Part shown: in pieces, positions 10,501 through 18,479 of the stretch
Layout: each line of letters starts with the position of its first letter
Position numbering within the stretch: the first letter of the stretch is position 1
Assembly (NCBI GenBank): GCA_963832305.1
Contig: CAWHTU010000005.1
Span: forward strand, 186,001-250,000
Reading direction: 5' to 3'
DNA length: 64,000 nucleotides
Source: Roseiarcus sp963832305
Lineage (GTDB): Bacteria; Pseudomonadota; Alphaproteobacteria; Rhizobiales; Beijerinckiaceae
Notes under the pieces: model-generated
Seen by the model: the letters and a program-made list of their open reading frames with translations, nothing else
Databases searched by the model: none
What the model was told of the DNA's origin: nothing
Made by a program: the position numbers and the translations under genes

Positions 10501-10963
10501 AACGGGATCGAGGTTGGGGCTGTCCTGGTTTCTGGGATTGAGAGGCGAGCTCCTGGCAAAGATCGGTAAAATCGACGAAGGGTTGGCTGCGATCGAGGAG
10601 GCGTTGTCACACGTGGAGGAAACCGAGGAGCGCTACTATGAAGCCGAGGCCAACCGGCTCAAGGGGGAGTTGTTGCTGCAGCGGGGCGGCGCCTGCGCGC
10701 TCGCCGCCGCGGAAGCAAGCTTTGAGAAAAGTTTGAAGGTCGCTCGCAGCCACCAGGCGAAAGCCTGGGAGTTGAGGGCGGCAACGAGTCTCGCGCGTCT
10801 CCGGCTAAGTCAAGGCAGATCGCCGGAAGGCCTCAAGGTGCTTCGCGAGGTGCACGACTGGTTCACCGAAGGGTTTGACACGCCTGACCTGCAAGAGGCG
10901 CGCCGTCTTCTCGATGAGCTCAGCCCGGATTTGTCACGGAGGCAGGATACAAGAGCGCATTGA
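7571..10963 (+). CDS. Zinc-ribbon class III adenylate/guanylate cyclase with AAA ATPase and TPR domains
   Basis: An intact 1130-residue multidomain regulator. Residues 1-55 hold two zinc ribbons (CSNC, CNEC, CAKC, CGEC). A class III cyclase homology domain spans about 80-260: metal-binding Asp residues lie in FADIKGST and STGDGIYAVFG, and the transition-state Asn/Arg in GHSANLASRL. An AAA-type ATPase follows, with Walker A (EAGTGKSRLL, near 315) and Walker B (IFEDLHWID). From about 640 to 1110 there are TPR-like helical repeats. This architecture is widespread in rhizobia-type genomes and is thought to be signal-transducing; the signal is unknown. No membrane segment is seen. Its direct neighbours are unrelated. 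Confidence 0.9.
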   Translation: MMRCSNCKADNPDGLKFCNECGAALRRICAKCGFENSAAAKFCGECAAKLEDGSSRSAAPTTDDAAPAKIGNSPIADQTIDGERKMVTALFADIKGSTELMANLDPEEARAIIDPALKIMVRAVRSYEGYVVHSTGDGIYAVFGAPIAYEDHPQRGVYAALEMQKKLREHAERLAKLGKPTIEVRIGINSGEVVMRAVETGGRLEYTSIGHSANLASRLQTLAPAGSIAVSERTRRLVEGYFEMRPLGSATVKGISDPINAFEVTGLGSLQRFQVSMRRGLNKFVGRERELQQMRRPLELAMGGEGQIIALVSEAGTGKSRLLFEFGKTLAPECKVLQAHSMSHGKATAWLPVIELLHAYFGITDGDGAAARRQKIGASLAALDPALNYSTPYLLGLLGVVQGPDPLQMMDPLIKRQRTLEGIRQIILAESLRQPVVMIFEDLHWIDEQTQALLDLLAGSIGSARVLLLVTSRPEYRHEWSAGSHYLEQRLEPLSGGDAEKLVSVLLGDAADLQPLKSLIIDRTNGNPFFIEETIRALFEEGALLRTGPITLTKPLSELRMPATVQGILAERIDRLSAKQKELLQTLAVIGRRSPIGLIRELASGTKSQLDLTLAQLEAAEFVYKQRGPVEDEYIFKHALTQEVAYNSLLIERRKLLHERAGQALKSRLDDKVGDQLSHVALHYSRSDNAGKAIEYLARAGQQAVQRSAHAEAIDSLRAAIRLIESLPDSPERVKQEAPLQLALGVSLQTVKGYGSEDVAEAYGRARALSERIGDDLQLVAALRGESLYNATRANYRTALDLGQRLLSLSKINLEYLIEGRMIKGVVSLYLGDFQSSKTHFLEGLSLQFPKGPLKTFQYAGHSKAYCLAYYGRTLSILGYPDQALEYSNQAVSLAQTLSMPLTLAQAQGMLALLYQVRREFDFAEEWADKNIAYATAQGFPYWRTLGSILKGWLLHQRGESELGIRVYEEGLRGYRATGSRLGLSWFLGLRGELLAKIGKIDEGLAAIEEALSHVEETEERYYEAEANRLKGELLLQRGGACALAAAEASFEKSLKVARSHQAKAWELRAATSLARLRLSQGRSPEGLKVLREVHDWFTEGFDTPDLQEARRLLDELSPDLSRRQDTRAH

Positions 10964-11142
10964 GCCGATATGGATCGCTCTGCAACCTCGTCTCGCCGAG
11001 AGGAAGAGCTCAGGCGCTTCGCCGACGGCGAAGGCATGGTCTCGGCCGAACAGGCGCCCGAAGGCGGGTGGCGCTGCGGATTTGAGCACACTCGCCGTCG
11101 CCATCCGAACAGCCGCCAATTGCCCAAACGCCGGAGGAACCC

Positions 11143-11997
11143 GTGAAGCTCGTCTCTTTCGTCTCTCAAGGCCGCCCCGGCTACGGCGCGGTGAAGGGAG
11201 GGGGGGTGATCGACCTCGGCTCGCGCCTCGGCGACGGAAGGACTACGCTGCGTGCAATGCTCGGCGCGGGCGGATTGGCGGAGGCGCGGAAGATTGCGCG
11301 CGACGCCGCGCCCGACATGGAACTTGAGGGGCTCGAACTGGCCCCCGTGATCCCCGACCCCGACAAGATCATCTGCGTCGGGCTCAATTATCGCGCCCAC
11401 GTCGAGGAGACCGGCCGAACGGTGACCGAGAAGCCGACGCTGTTCGCCAGGTTCGCCGGCAGCCAGGTCGGCCATCTGCGGCCGCTTGTGAAGCCCAAAG
11501 TATCGGACCAGTTCGACTACGAAGGCGAACTCGCAGTGGTGATTGGCAAGGGCGGGCGACACATCCCGGCCGGGCGCGCGCTTGAGCATGTGGCCGGATA
11601 TTCCTGCTACAACGAAGGCAGCATCCGAGACTGGCAGCGCCACACTAGCCAGTTCCTCGCGGGCAAGAGTTTCGCCGGGACCGGCGGTTTTGGCCCCTGG
11701 CTCGTGACCGCGGACGAGATTTCCGATCCCTCACGGCTCACGCTGGAGACGCGGCTGAACGGCAAGGTCGTCCAGCACACTACGACGGACCTCATGATCA
11801 CGCCGGTTTCCGACCTGATCGCCTATATTTCCACCATCCTGCCGCTACTGCCCGGCGACGTGATCGTCTCCGGAACGTGCGGCGGCGTGGGCTGGAGGCG
11901 CGACCCCCCGCTCTTCATGCGCCCGGGCGACGTCGCCGAAGTGGAGATCAGCGGCATCGGCGTGCTGCGCAACCCGGTCGTCGCCGAGGCCGCCTGA
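11143..11997 (+). CDS. Fumarylacetoacetate hydrolase (FAH) family protein
   Basis: 284 residues with a GTG start 7 bases after GGAGGA. It has the FAH fold motifs: ICVGLNYRAH, FDYEGELAVVIG with the metal-binding Glu residues, and the C-terminal VSGTCGGVGW / MRPGDVAEVEI region. The family includes 2,4-diketo-3-deoxy-sugar acid hydrolases, acylpyruvases and fumarylpyruvate hydrolases, which cleave C-C bonds in beta-diketo acids using Mg. The family usually has GTPxGVG where this protein has GTCGGVG, a Cys for Pro change beside the active-site region. It is convergent with the GH127 gene, so a role in degrading the released sugar is plausible but unproven. Confidence 0.85.
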   Translation: MKLVSFVSQGRPGYGAVKGGGVIDLGSRLGDGRTTLRAMLGAGGLAEARKIARDAAPDMELEGLELAPVIPDPDKIICVGLNYRAHVEETGRTVTEKPTLFARFAGSQVGHLRPLVKPKVSDQFDYEGELAVVIGKGGRHIPAGRALEHVAGYSCYNEGSIRDWQRHTSQFLAGKSFAGTGGFGPWLVTADEISDPSRLTLETRLNGKVVQHTTTDLMITPVSDLIAYISTILPLLPGDVIVSGTCGGVGWRRDPPLFMRPGDVAEVEISGIGVLRNPVVAEAA

Positions 11998-12011
11998 ACG
12001 GCCGCCGCCGT

Positions 12012-13922
12012 TCAGCCGTCGATCTCGGCGACCCACACCTGCATCGAGCCGGGCGCGCGGTTCGCCCAGAGATGATAGGGCGCCGCAACGAGCGTGGCGT
12101 CCTTGGCGGCGGGCGGCTCGGTCGAATAAAGCGCGCCCGCGCCCTTGCCCGGCACGAGCCGCTTCGCGCTCGCCCTGAGCGTCATCACGCCGCCGAACAG
12201 ATCCGCCCGCCATTCGGCGTCGAGCCGGGTGGAGCGCGGCAGCGCCAGGGCCTGGACCGCGCCGCCGGGATTATCCGCCTCTTCGACGCAATAGATCAGT
12301 GGACCGCGCCTGAGCGCCGCGCGTCCGACGTCCATGCGCACGTTCGGATGGGCGTAGAGGCGCTCGGCCGGCATCGCAAGGTCGAGCGTGACCACGTCGC
12401 CCTTGCGCCAAAGCCTGCGGATCGTCGCATAGCCGTTCACCGGCGCGAGCGCCAACTTTTCGCCGTTGACGGCCGCAGTCGCGCCCTTCGCCCAGCCGGG
12501 AATGCGCAGCTTGAGGTCGAAAGCCGCCGGCGCCTCGGGCTCGATGTCGATCCTGATCTCGCCGGACCAGGGATAGGCGCTCGCCTCGCTGATCGCGACT
12601 TTCACGCCGGCCAGTTCGACCGTCGTTTCGAAGCCGCCGTAGAAGTGAAAGGCGACGCCGTCGTCGCTGGCCGAGACCGCGTAGCCGGCGATCGAGGCGA
12701 CGAGGCGCGAAACGTTCATCGTGCAGCACGGGCAGCGGTGCCAGGCCCAGCGCCGATGCTGGCCGCGGCTCTCGAGCGGATTGGTGTAGAAGTACTCGTC
12801 GCCCCCGCGCGACAGTCCGCTCAATGCGCCGTTGTAGAGCGCAAGCTCCATCACGTCGGCGTAGCGCCCGTCGAGCTCAAGATGAAGCATCCGATGCGCC
12901 CAGAAAGCGAGTGCGACGGACGCGCAAGTCTCGGCGTAGGCAGTTTCGTTCGGCAGGTCGTAGGGTTCGGTGAATCCCTCGTTCGCCTCTTTCGGCCCGA
13001 GACCGGCGGTCACGTACATCTGGGCCGTCGTCACGTCGCCCCACAGCGCCTCGCAGGCCCGCTTAAGCGCCTCGTCGTCGAGTTCGAGCGCAAGGTCGGC
13101 TATGGCGCAGGCCATGTACATGCCGCGCACGGCGTGCCCGACCATCCGCTTCTGCTGGCGCACCGGAATGTGCGACTGATTGTACTCGTAGGTGCCGGCC
13201 CAGAAATCCTTCGGATCCTCGCCGCGCCTCAGCGCCTCTTCGGTGAAGTAATGCGGCTCGCGGCCGCGCTCGTCGATGAAGTAGGCCGCGAGGTCGAGCC
13301 GGCGCCGGTCGCCGGTCAGGCGATAGAGCTTGACCAGCGCGACCTCGATCTCCTGGTGGCCGCAGTAGCCGCGCCTCTGCCCGGGGCCACGGCCAAACAT
13401 CTGGGCGATGTGATCGACATAGCGCTCCATCACATCGAGCATCTTGCGCCGGCCGGTGGCGCGGAAGTAGGCAATGGCGCCTTCGAGCAGATGCCCCGCG
13501 TTGTAGAGCTCGTGGTTGTCACGCAGGTTGGTCCAGCGCTTGCCGGGCTCGCGCCCGTTGTACCAAGAGTTGAGATAGCCGTCGGGCGATTGGGCGCGCG
13601 CGAGGTCGTCGACGATCGCGTCGATTTTCGCTTCGACACCCGCATCGCGACGGTGCGCGAGCGCATAGCTTGCCGCCTCGATCCACTTGCCGATGTCCGA
13701 GTCCCAGAAGATCTGCGTACTGAGGCCGTGGGCGTTGCGCGGGATTCTGAGCGGGGGCGGCGGCTGCGGCAGCTTGAGCGACTCGAGCATGCCGTATTCC
13801 TCGAGCTTGTCGTGCTGACTTGGGATGGTTCGCGTCAGAACCGTATCGAGCCGCTCGCGCCAGAACGGGCTCGTCAGCTTGACCTCGGTGAACGGAACAG
13901 GCGCGTAGCCGTGACGCATCAT
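12012..13922 (-). CDS. GH127-type beta-L-arabinofuranosidase
   Basis: 636 residues beginning at ATG 13922 (or the adjacent ATG 13919); the frame is open further upstream, but that overlaps the LacI gene. It matches family GH127 (formerly DUF1680), whose members remove beta-L-arabinofuranosyl groups with a Zn-bound Cys nucleophile. The key residues are visible: Glu331 and Cys333 in AETCAS, and Cys399/Cys400 in CPCCTMN, equivalent to the Glu-x-Cys and Cys-Cys Zn site of characterised enzymes. No signal peptide is seen, so it likely acts on short arabinosides imported by the adjacent ABC transporter. Its start overlaps the LacI stop by 4 bases, and it is last in the operon. Confidence 0.88.
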   Translation of the reverse strand: MMRHGYAPVPFTEVKLTSPFWRERLDTVLTRTIPSQHDKLEEYGMLESLKLPQPPPPLRIPRNAHGLSTQIFWDSDIGKWIEAASYALAHRRDAGVEAKIDAIVDDLARAQSPDGYLNSWYNGREPGKRWTNLRDNHELYNAGHLLEGAIAYFRATGRRKMLDVMERYVDHIAQMFGRGPGQRRGYCGHQEIEVALVKLYRLTGDRRRLDLAAYFIDERGREPHYFTEEALRRGEDPKDFWAGTYEYNQSHIPVRQQKRMVGHAVRGMYMACAIADLALELDDEALKRACEALWGDVTTAQMYVTAGLGPKEANEGFTEPYDLPNETAYAETCASVALAFWAHRMLHLELDGRYADVMELALYNGALSGLSRGGDEYFYTNPLESRGQHRRWAWHRCPCCTMNVSRLVASIAGYAVSASDDGVAFHFYGGFETTVELAGVKVAISEASAYPWSGEIRIDIEPEAPAAFDLKLRIPGWAKGATAAVNGEKLALAPVNGYATIRRLWRKGDVVTLDLAMPAERLYAHPNVRMDVGRAALRRGPLIYCVEEADNPGGAVQALALPRSTRLDAEWRADLFGGVMTLRASAKRLVPGKGAGALYSTEPPAAKDATLVAAPYHLWANRAPGSMQVWVAEIDG

Positions 13923-15007
13923 GGATTCGGTTCTCCCGCGAAGTTCTTCTGTGCGTGCGCGCCGCACGATTCTCTCACGACGAGCGAGCAGGGCAGCCGC
14001 CTGACGCCGGCGAGGGCTCGACCCGAAATCATTTCGAGCAGACATTCGCCCGCCGCGCGGCCGAGCGCATCGAGATTCATGTCGACGCTGGTCAAGGGCG
14101 GCCGGGCCCCTTTCGCCATGACCTCCCAATTGTCGAAGCCGATCACGGCGACGTCCCCGGGGGCTGAGCGCCCGAGTTCCCGCAGTCCGTCGATCGCGCC
14201 GCGCGCGATCTGGTCGTTGCCGCAAAAGAGCGCGTCCGGCGCGGCTCGTCCTTTCACGAAGAGGCGCTGGGCAGCCTCGCGTCCCCAGGCTTCCGACCAA
14301 TCGCCGGTCAGACATTGCGCGTCCGCTGGGAGACCCGCCGCGGCGAGCGCTTCGCGGTATCCTTCCTCGCGCAGGCGCACCGCCTCGAATCGTTCCGGCC
14401 CGGTGATATGGGCGATGCGCCTGCGGCCCAGCGCCGCGAGATGGCCGACCGCGAGCGTTGCTCCGCCCTTGTCGTCCGGGAGGAGGCAGAGGGCATCGGG
14501 ACTTTCGACCTGCGAGTAGACGTAGACGACCGGCAAACCGCGCGCGACAGGCTTGATCGGCTCGCGCTTGTCGGCCCGTCGGGCGGTGACCACGAGGCCG
14601 TCGACGCGCTTGTTGAGCAATTGCTCGATGTGCCGCCGCTCGCGGAAGGGGTCGTCGGTCGCGTTGCACATGAAGACGGCGATGCCGTGATCGAACAGCC
14701 TGCGCTCCAGCGCCTCGACGATGGGGAAGGCGAAGCGGCCGAAGCTGTCGTTGGAAAGGATGCCGACGGTCATCGTGCGCGCGCGATGCAGGCTTTGCGC
14801 GAGGCTGTTCGGCCGGTAGCCGATCTCGCCTGCGATGCGAAGAACTCTTCCGCGCGTCTCCGCGCTCAGGCGCCCGTTGGCGTTCAAAGCCTTGGACGCG
14901 GTCCCGATCGAAACCCCCGCGAGCCGCGCGACATCGCGAATGGTGAGCGTGAGACTGCCACGACGCCGATCGCCGCGCGCAATCGCATCGTCCTCAGCCT
15001 CGCTCAT
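13919..15007 (-). CDS. LacI-family transcriptional regulator
   Basis: 362 residues from ATG 15007. The N-terminal helix-turn-helix (TIRDVARLAGVSIGTASKALN, near 22-42) and hinge region are followed by a periplasmic-binding-protein-like effector domain (PDALFCGNDQIARG, DVAVIGFDN). It sits inside the sugar operon, with 4-base overlaps to the upstream permease and the downstream GH127 gene, so it is a likely local regulator responding to an arabinose-containing sugar. A candidate palindromic operator is at 18111-18122, upstream of the first gene of the operon. Autoregulation follows if that site is real. Confidence 0.9.
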   Translation of the reverse strand: MSEAEDDAIARGDRRRGSLTLTIRDVARLAGVSIGTASKALNANGRLSAETRGRVLRIAGEIGYRPNSLAQSLHRARTMTVGILSNDSFGRFAFPIVEALERRLFDHGIAVFMCNATDDPFRERRHIEQLLNKRVDGLVVTARRADKREPIKPVARGLPVVYVYSQVESPDALCLLPDDKGGATLAVGHLAALGRRRIAHITGPERFEAVRLREEGYREALAAAGLPADAQCLTGDWSEAWGREAAQRLFVKGRAAPDALFCGNDQIARGAIDGLRELGRSAPGDVAVIGFDNWEVMAKGARPPLTSVDMNLDALGRAAGECLLEMISGRALAGVRRLPCSLVVRESCGAHAQKNFAGEPNP

Positions 15008-15894
15008 TTCACCGCGCCCGAGAGCAGCCCGGAGACGTAGTAGCGCTGCAAGGCGAGATAGACCGCGAGACAGGGGATGATCGATATGACGACACTCGCC
15101 TGCAGGGCGCCCCAGTCGACGGCGCCGTGATTGCCGATGCGGACGCTGACCAGGAGGATCGGCACCGTGAAGGAGGTCTCCCGGTTCATGAAAATGAGCG
15201 CGGCGAGGAACTCGTTCCAGGAATTGATGAACGCAAACAGCGCCACCGTCACGATCGCGGGAACGGCGAGGGGCAGAAAGACGCGGGTGAAGCGCTGCCA
15301 TCCGGAGCAGCCGTCGACCATCGCCGCCTCCTCGATCTCGCGCGGGATCGCCTCGAAGCTGTTGCGCATGAGAAAGACCGAGAACGGCAGCTGCAGGATC
15401 GTGTGCGCGATCGCGAGGCCGAGATGGCTGTTGACGAGGCCGACCCTCGCGAAGTCGAGATAGAGAGGCGTGAGCAGCGCCTGGTAGGGGATCATGATCG
15501 GCGCGAGCAGACCGAGAAACGCGAGCTCCTTGCCGCGCATCGAAAAGCGCGCGAGGCCGTAGCCAGCCGGCGCGGCGAGCGCGATGCAGGCCGCGATCGT
15601 CATCAGCGCGACCACCCCGGAATTGTCCACGTAGGCCGCAAGCCCCGCCTGGAAATTGATGACCTTGGCGTAGTTCTCGAAGCTCAGCGCCTGCGGCAGA
15701 TAACGCGGCGGGACCGCCGAAGCGTCGGCCGCCGTCTTGATCGAGGCAAGGAAGGAGAGCGCCATGGGCGCGGCCATGATCGCGATCACCGCGACGCAGG
15801 CGGCGGTTGCGAGATAGGCGCCGGGCGCGGCGCGGCCGCCGCGCGGCGCGGAAACCGCCCGCTCGGCTTCGCTCGTCAGGGCGGCCACGGTCAT
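15004..15894 (-). CDS. Sugar ABC transporter permease, MalG type
   Basis: 296 residues with six predicted transmembrane helices. The permease EAA loop is near residues 190-210 (EEAAMVDGCSGWQRF), and there is the typical NSWNEFLAALIF segment of CUT1 MalG-like permeases. ATG 15894 overlaps the stop of the MalF-like gene by 4 bases, and the stop overlaps the LacI start by 4. It should form a heterodimer with the MalF-type protein, which is frameshifted in this sequence. Confidence 0.9.
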   Translation of the reverse strand: MTVAALTSEAERAVSAPRGGRAAPGAYLATAACVAVIAIMAAPMALSFLASIKTAADASAVPPRYLPQALSFENYAKVINFQAGLAAYVDNSGVVALMTIAACIALAAPAGYGLARFSMRGKELAFLGLLAPIMIPYQALLTPLYLDFARVGLVNSHLGLAIAHTILQLPFSVFLMRNSFEAIPREIEEAAMVDGCSGWQRFTRVFLPLAVPAIVTVALFAFINSWNEFLAALIFMNRETSFTVPILLVSVRIGNHGAVDWGALQASVVISIIPCLAVYLALQRYYVSGLLSGAVK

Positions 15895-16773
15895 GTGTCG
15901 GCGCTCCTGGCCGTGAGCGCGATCTGCATTGTCGAGAAGACCAGGATTATGAAAGTCAGAACGATCGACAGCGCGGCGCCATATCCGAGTTTGAACGAGA
16001 TGAACGAGTTCTGGTAGATCCAATAGACGGCGGTGAACGTCTGGCCTCGCGGGCCGCCGGAGGTCATGATGTAGAACTGGTCGAAGGCCAGCATCGAGCC
16101 GATCGCGCTGACGAGCGTCGTCAGAAGCAACACCCGGCGGGTCAGCGGCAGGATGATGAGACGGACGCGGCCCCAGTAGCTCGCGCCATCCATCAATGCG
16201 GCCTCGAGGATGTCGGGATTGATCGACTGGATCCCCGCCACGAACAGCACCATGCCGAAGCCGACGACTTTCCAGGTGATCGAGATCACGACCGCCCAGA
16301 AGGCGAGATCGGCGGTGGCGAACCAGACGATCGGCTCGCCGATCACGTGCAGGTCGACGAGGAGCTTGTTGAGGAGCCCGACCTGTTCGTCGAGCAGCCA
16401 GAACCACAAGAGGCTCGAACTCGAGAGGCCGATCACAACGGGCAGGAAGACGATTGTTCGAGTGAGCCGCCTGAGCGGCGTGTTGTCGGCGGTGAGCAGC
16501 GCGAGGGCAAAGCCGAGACCCATCAGGATCGGCGTCAGGACGAGCGTGTATTTGGCCGTGAACTCGAGTGCGCGCCAGAAGCTCGAAGTCGTTCCAGATG
16601 TGCAGATAATTGGCGACGCCGATGAACTTGCCGCCGCCGAGCAGCGACCGGTCGGTCAGCGACCCGGCGGCGAGCTGGCCGAGCGGAATCAGCACGAACA
16701 CGCCGACGAACAACAAGGCTGGCGCCATGAAGAGCCAGCCCGGCCATTGCGGAAGGGTTCGACTTCGTCGCAT
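15891..16773 (-). pseudogene. Sugar ABC transporter permease, MalF type, with one frameshift
   Basis: The first 65 or so codons (from ATG 16773) encode the start of a CUT1 permease (LFMAPALLFVGVFVLIPLGQ, then ANYLHIWNDF). Near 16590 the homology jumps by one base into the frame continuing as FWRALEFTAKYTLVLTP and running to the stop at 15891, including the EAA loop (EAALMDGASYWGR) and later membrane helices. A single-base indel restores a protein of about 293 residues. The C-terminal stop overlaps the MalG start by 4 bases, as expected of an intact operon, so a sequencing error is a serious possibility. If real, the transporter would lack one permease. Confidence 0.8.
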
Positions 16774-16791
16774 CGATGAAGAGGAAGGCTG

Positions 16792-18039
16792 CTATTGGCC
16801 CGCGATCTCCTTCATCTTTTCCCGTCCCTCCTTGATCGCCCCGTCGACGTCGCCATCGAAGATCGCGCGCTGCAGCATGTTGATCCACGGACTCGAGTCC
16901 GAGTTCACCATGTCGGCGAAATGAAAGACCCAGGGCACGTAACCGACGCCGAGCGCTTTGGCGGTCACGACGACGCGCGGATCGGCGGCGAAATATTTGT
17001 TGTCGGCGAGCGCCGGCCGAGACGGCAGAATGTTGTTCTTGGCGAGCCCTTCGAGCTGGGCCTCGTCGGTCAGCTCCCAAGCGATGAACTTCCTGGCTAG
17101 GGCCTCATGCTTCGAGCCCTTCGGGATGGCGACGACGTCGCCGCCGACGAACGAGGAAACCTGTCCGGGCTTGACGCCGGGCAGGAAGGTCACGCCGAAA
17201 TTGAGGTTCGGCACTTCTTTCTTGAGGTCGGAGAGGAGGAACCCGCCGGTGCCTTGAATGCCGATCTTGCTCGTCTTGAATTCCGCGGTGAAGTTCGCGC
17301 CGTTGTCGGTCTGCGCGCTCTTCGGCACGAGGCCCTCGCTCCACATTTCCTTGAAGGTTTCGAGCACATCCTTGACGCCTTCACCGGTAAGCGCGTCGTC
17401 CTTCCCGTTGGCGGGCAGCATCTTCGAGCCCGCGGCGACCATCATCGGCGAGGTGGTGAAAATGTTGCAGCCGGGGCAGGCGCCCGAGAAATAGAACCCG
17501 TAGGTGTCGGAACCGAGCGCGTGGACCTTCTTAGCGTCCTCATGGATCTCGCCGATCGTCTGGGGCGGCTTTTCGGGATCGAGCCCTGCCTTCTTGAACA
17601 GGTCTTTGTTCCAGACCAGGATCGAGACGTCCGGGGTGAAGCCCGCGCCGTAGAGTTTGCCCTCGTAGGTGGCGATGTCCTTGTAGGCCTGGGCGACCGA
17701 GGCGTAGTTTGGGTCGGCCTTCAGCTGATCGGTCAGATCGACGAGGAATCCAGCTTTCATGAAATCGGGCATGTAGATGAGATCGAACGACACGAGGTCG
17801 GGGACGTCCCCCGCCTGAACGCCGGTCGCCAGCTTGGTGACCATCTGGTTGTCCGGGATGGTGGTGAGCTCGATCTTGTCGGGGTGGGTCGCGTTCCAGA
17901 GATCGACCATATGGGTGGCGGCGTTGACCCCGCTGGCGCGCACCCACATCGTCATTGTGTCGGCGAAGGCCGGCGCGGCAAAGGCCGCCGAAGCGATCAG
18001 CGCGACGGCGAATGCGCCGCGGGTCGTCCTTGTGGTCAT
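16792..18039 (-). CDS. Sugar ABC transporter substrate-binding protein
   Basis: 415 residues with a clear N-terminal signal peptide (hydrophobic core, cleavage after AFA near residue 26) and a GGGAGGAAG ribosome-binding site. The body fits the CUT1 extracellular solute-binding family 1 (MalE/UgpB-like; IPDNQMVTKLATGVQAGDVPDLVSF is cut here to IPDNQMVTKLATG). It would bind a sugar or oligosaccharide in the periplasm and deliver it to the MalF/MalG-type permeases. It is the first gene of the operon that ends with the GH127 gene, so an L-arabinofuranoside is a reasonable guess for the ligand. Confidence 0.9.
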   Translation of the reverse strand: MTTRTTRGAFAVALIASAAFAAPAFADTMTMWVRASGVNAATHMVDLWNATHPDKIELTTIPDNQMVTKLATGVQAGDVPDLVSFDLIYMPDFMKAGFLVDLTDQLKADPNYASVAQAYKDIATYEGKLYGAGFTPDVSILVWNKDLFKKAGLDPEKPPQTIGEIHEDAKKVHALGSDTYGFYFSGACPGCNIFTTSPMMVAAGSKMLPANGKDDALTGEGVKDVLETFKEMWSEGLVPKSAQTDNGANFTAEFKTSKIGIQGTGGFLLSDLKKEVPNLNFGVTFLPGVKPGQVSSFVGGDVVAIPKGSKHEALARKFIAWELTDEAQLEGLAKNNILPSRPALADNKYFAADPRVVVTAKALGVGYVPWVFHFADMVNSDSSPWINMLQRAIFDGDVDGAIKEGREKMKEIAGQ

Positions 18040-18479
18040 GAACTTCCTCCCGGGAATGATGACGAACGCATTGTTTTGTTTGAAAAAGCCCGCTCTCTCC
18101 CGCCGGGTGAGAAAAGCTTTTCCCGGTTCTTGTAGCGCGGCCGTCAGACGACGGCAAGCCAGCTTTTGTGCGCCAGCAGTTCGGCTGGGCTCGCGCGCGT
18201 GTTGTCGGCATTAGTCAGAAATGCGACGCGCTTAGACGCAAGAATCCGAATTGGCACAGGCGGGATGACGGCGGCGACCAGAAAGGAGCGCGGAAATCCA
18301 GACGCGGCGAACTCGGCCGAACCACCATGACTCGCTGCCGTCGGCTCTTAGGATCTCGCTCGGGATGGGCAGCCCCCAACGCGAACTCCGAGCAGATGAG
18401 CGGTCGGCGCCCAGGCGAGGCGGATTATCCAAATATCCAAAAACCTGATACAAAACGACAAATGCCGGCGGGATGGAGA
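18040..18479 (+). other. Intergenic region between divergent sugar operon and broken regulator
   Basis: About 440 bases with no convincing coding sequence on either strand. It holds the ribosome-binding site of the substrate-binding protein gene at its left end and a short palindrome at 18111-18122. A more AT-rich patch near 18425-18462 could be the promoter of the regulator pseudogene. No strong sigma-70 boxes can be asserted by eye. Confidence 0.5.
18111..18122. promoter_or_regulatory. Candidate LacI-family operator palindrome
   Basis: A perfect 12-base palindrome, GAAAAGCTTTTC, lies 72 bases upstream of the substrate-binding protein start, with partly matching CCGGG/CCCGG flanks. LacI-family operators are short palindromes of this sort, usually with a central CG; here the centre is GC. 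The assignment rests on position and symmetry only. Confidence 0.35.

Noticed and set aside
11877..14519. 880-codon plus-strand open frame opposite the GH127 and LacI genes
   Set aside because: Composition is Arg/His-rich with no motif; the minus strand has two complete, motif-bearing genes. A high-GC antisense artefact.
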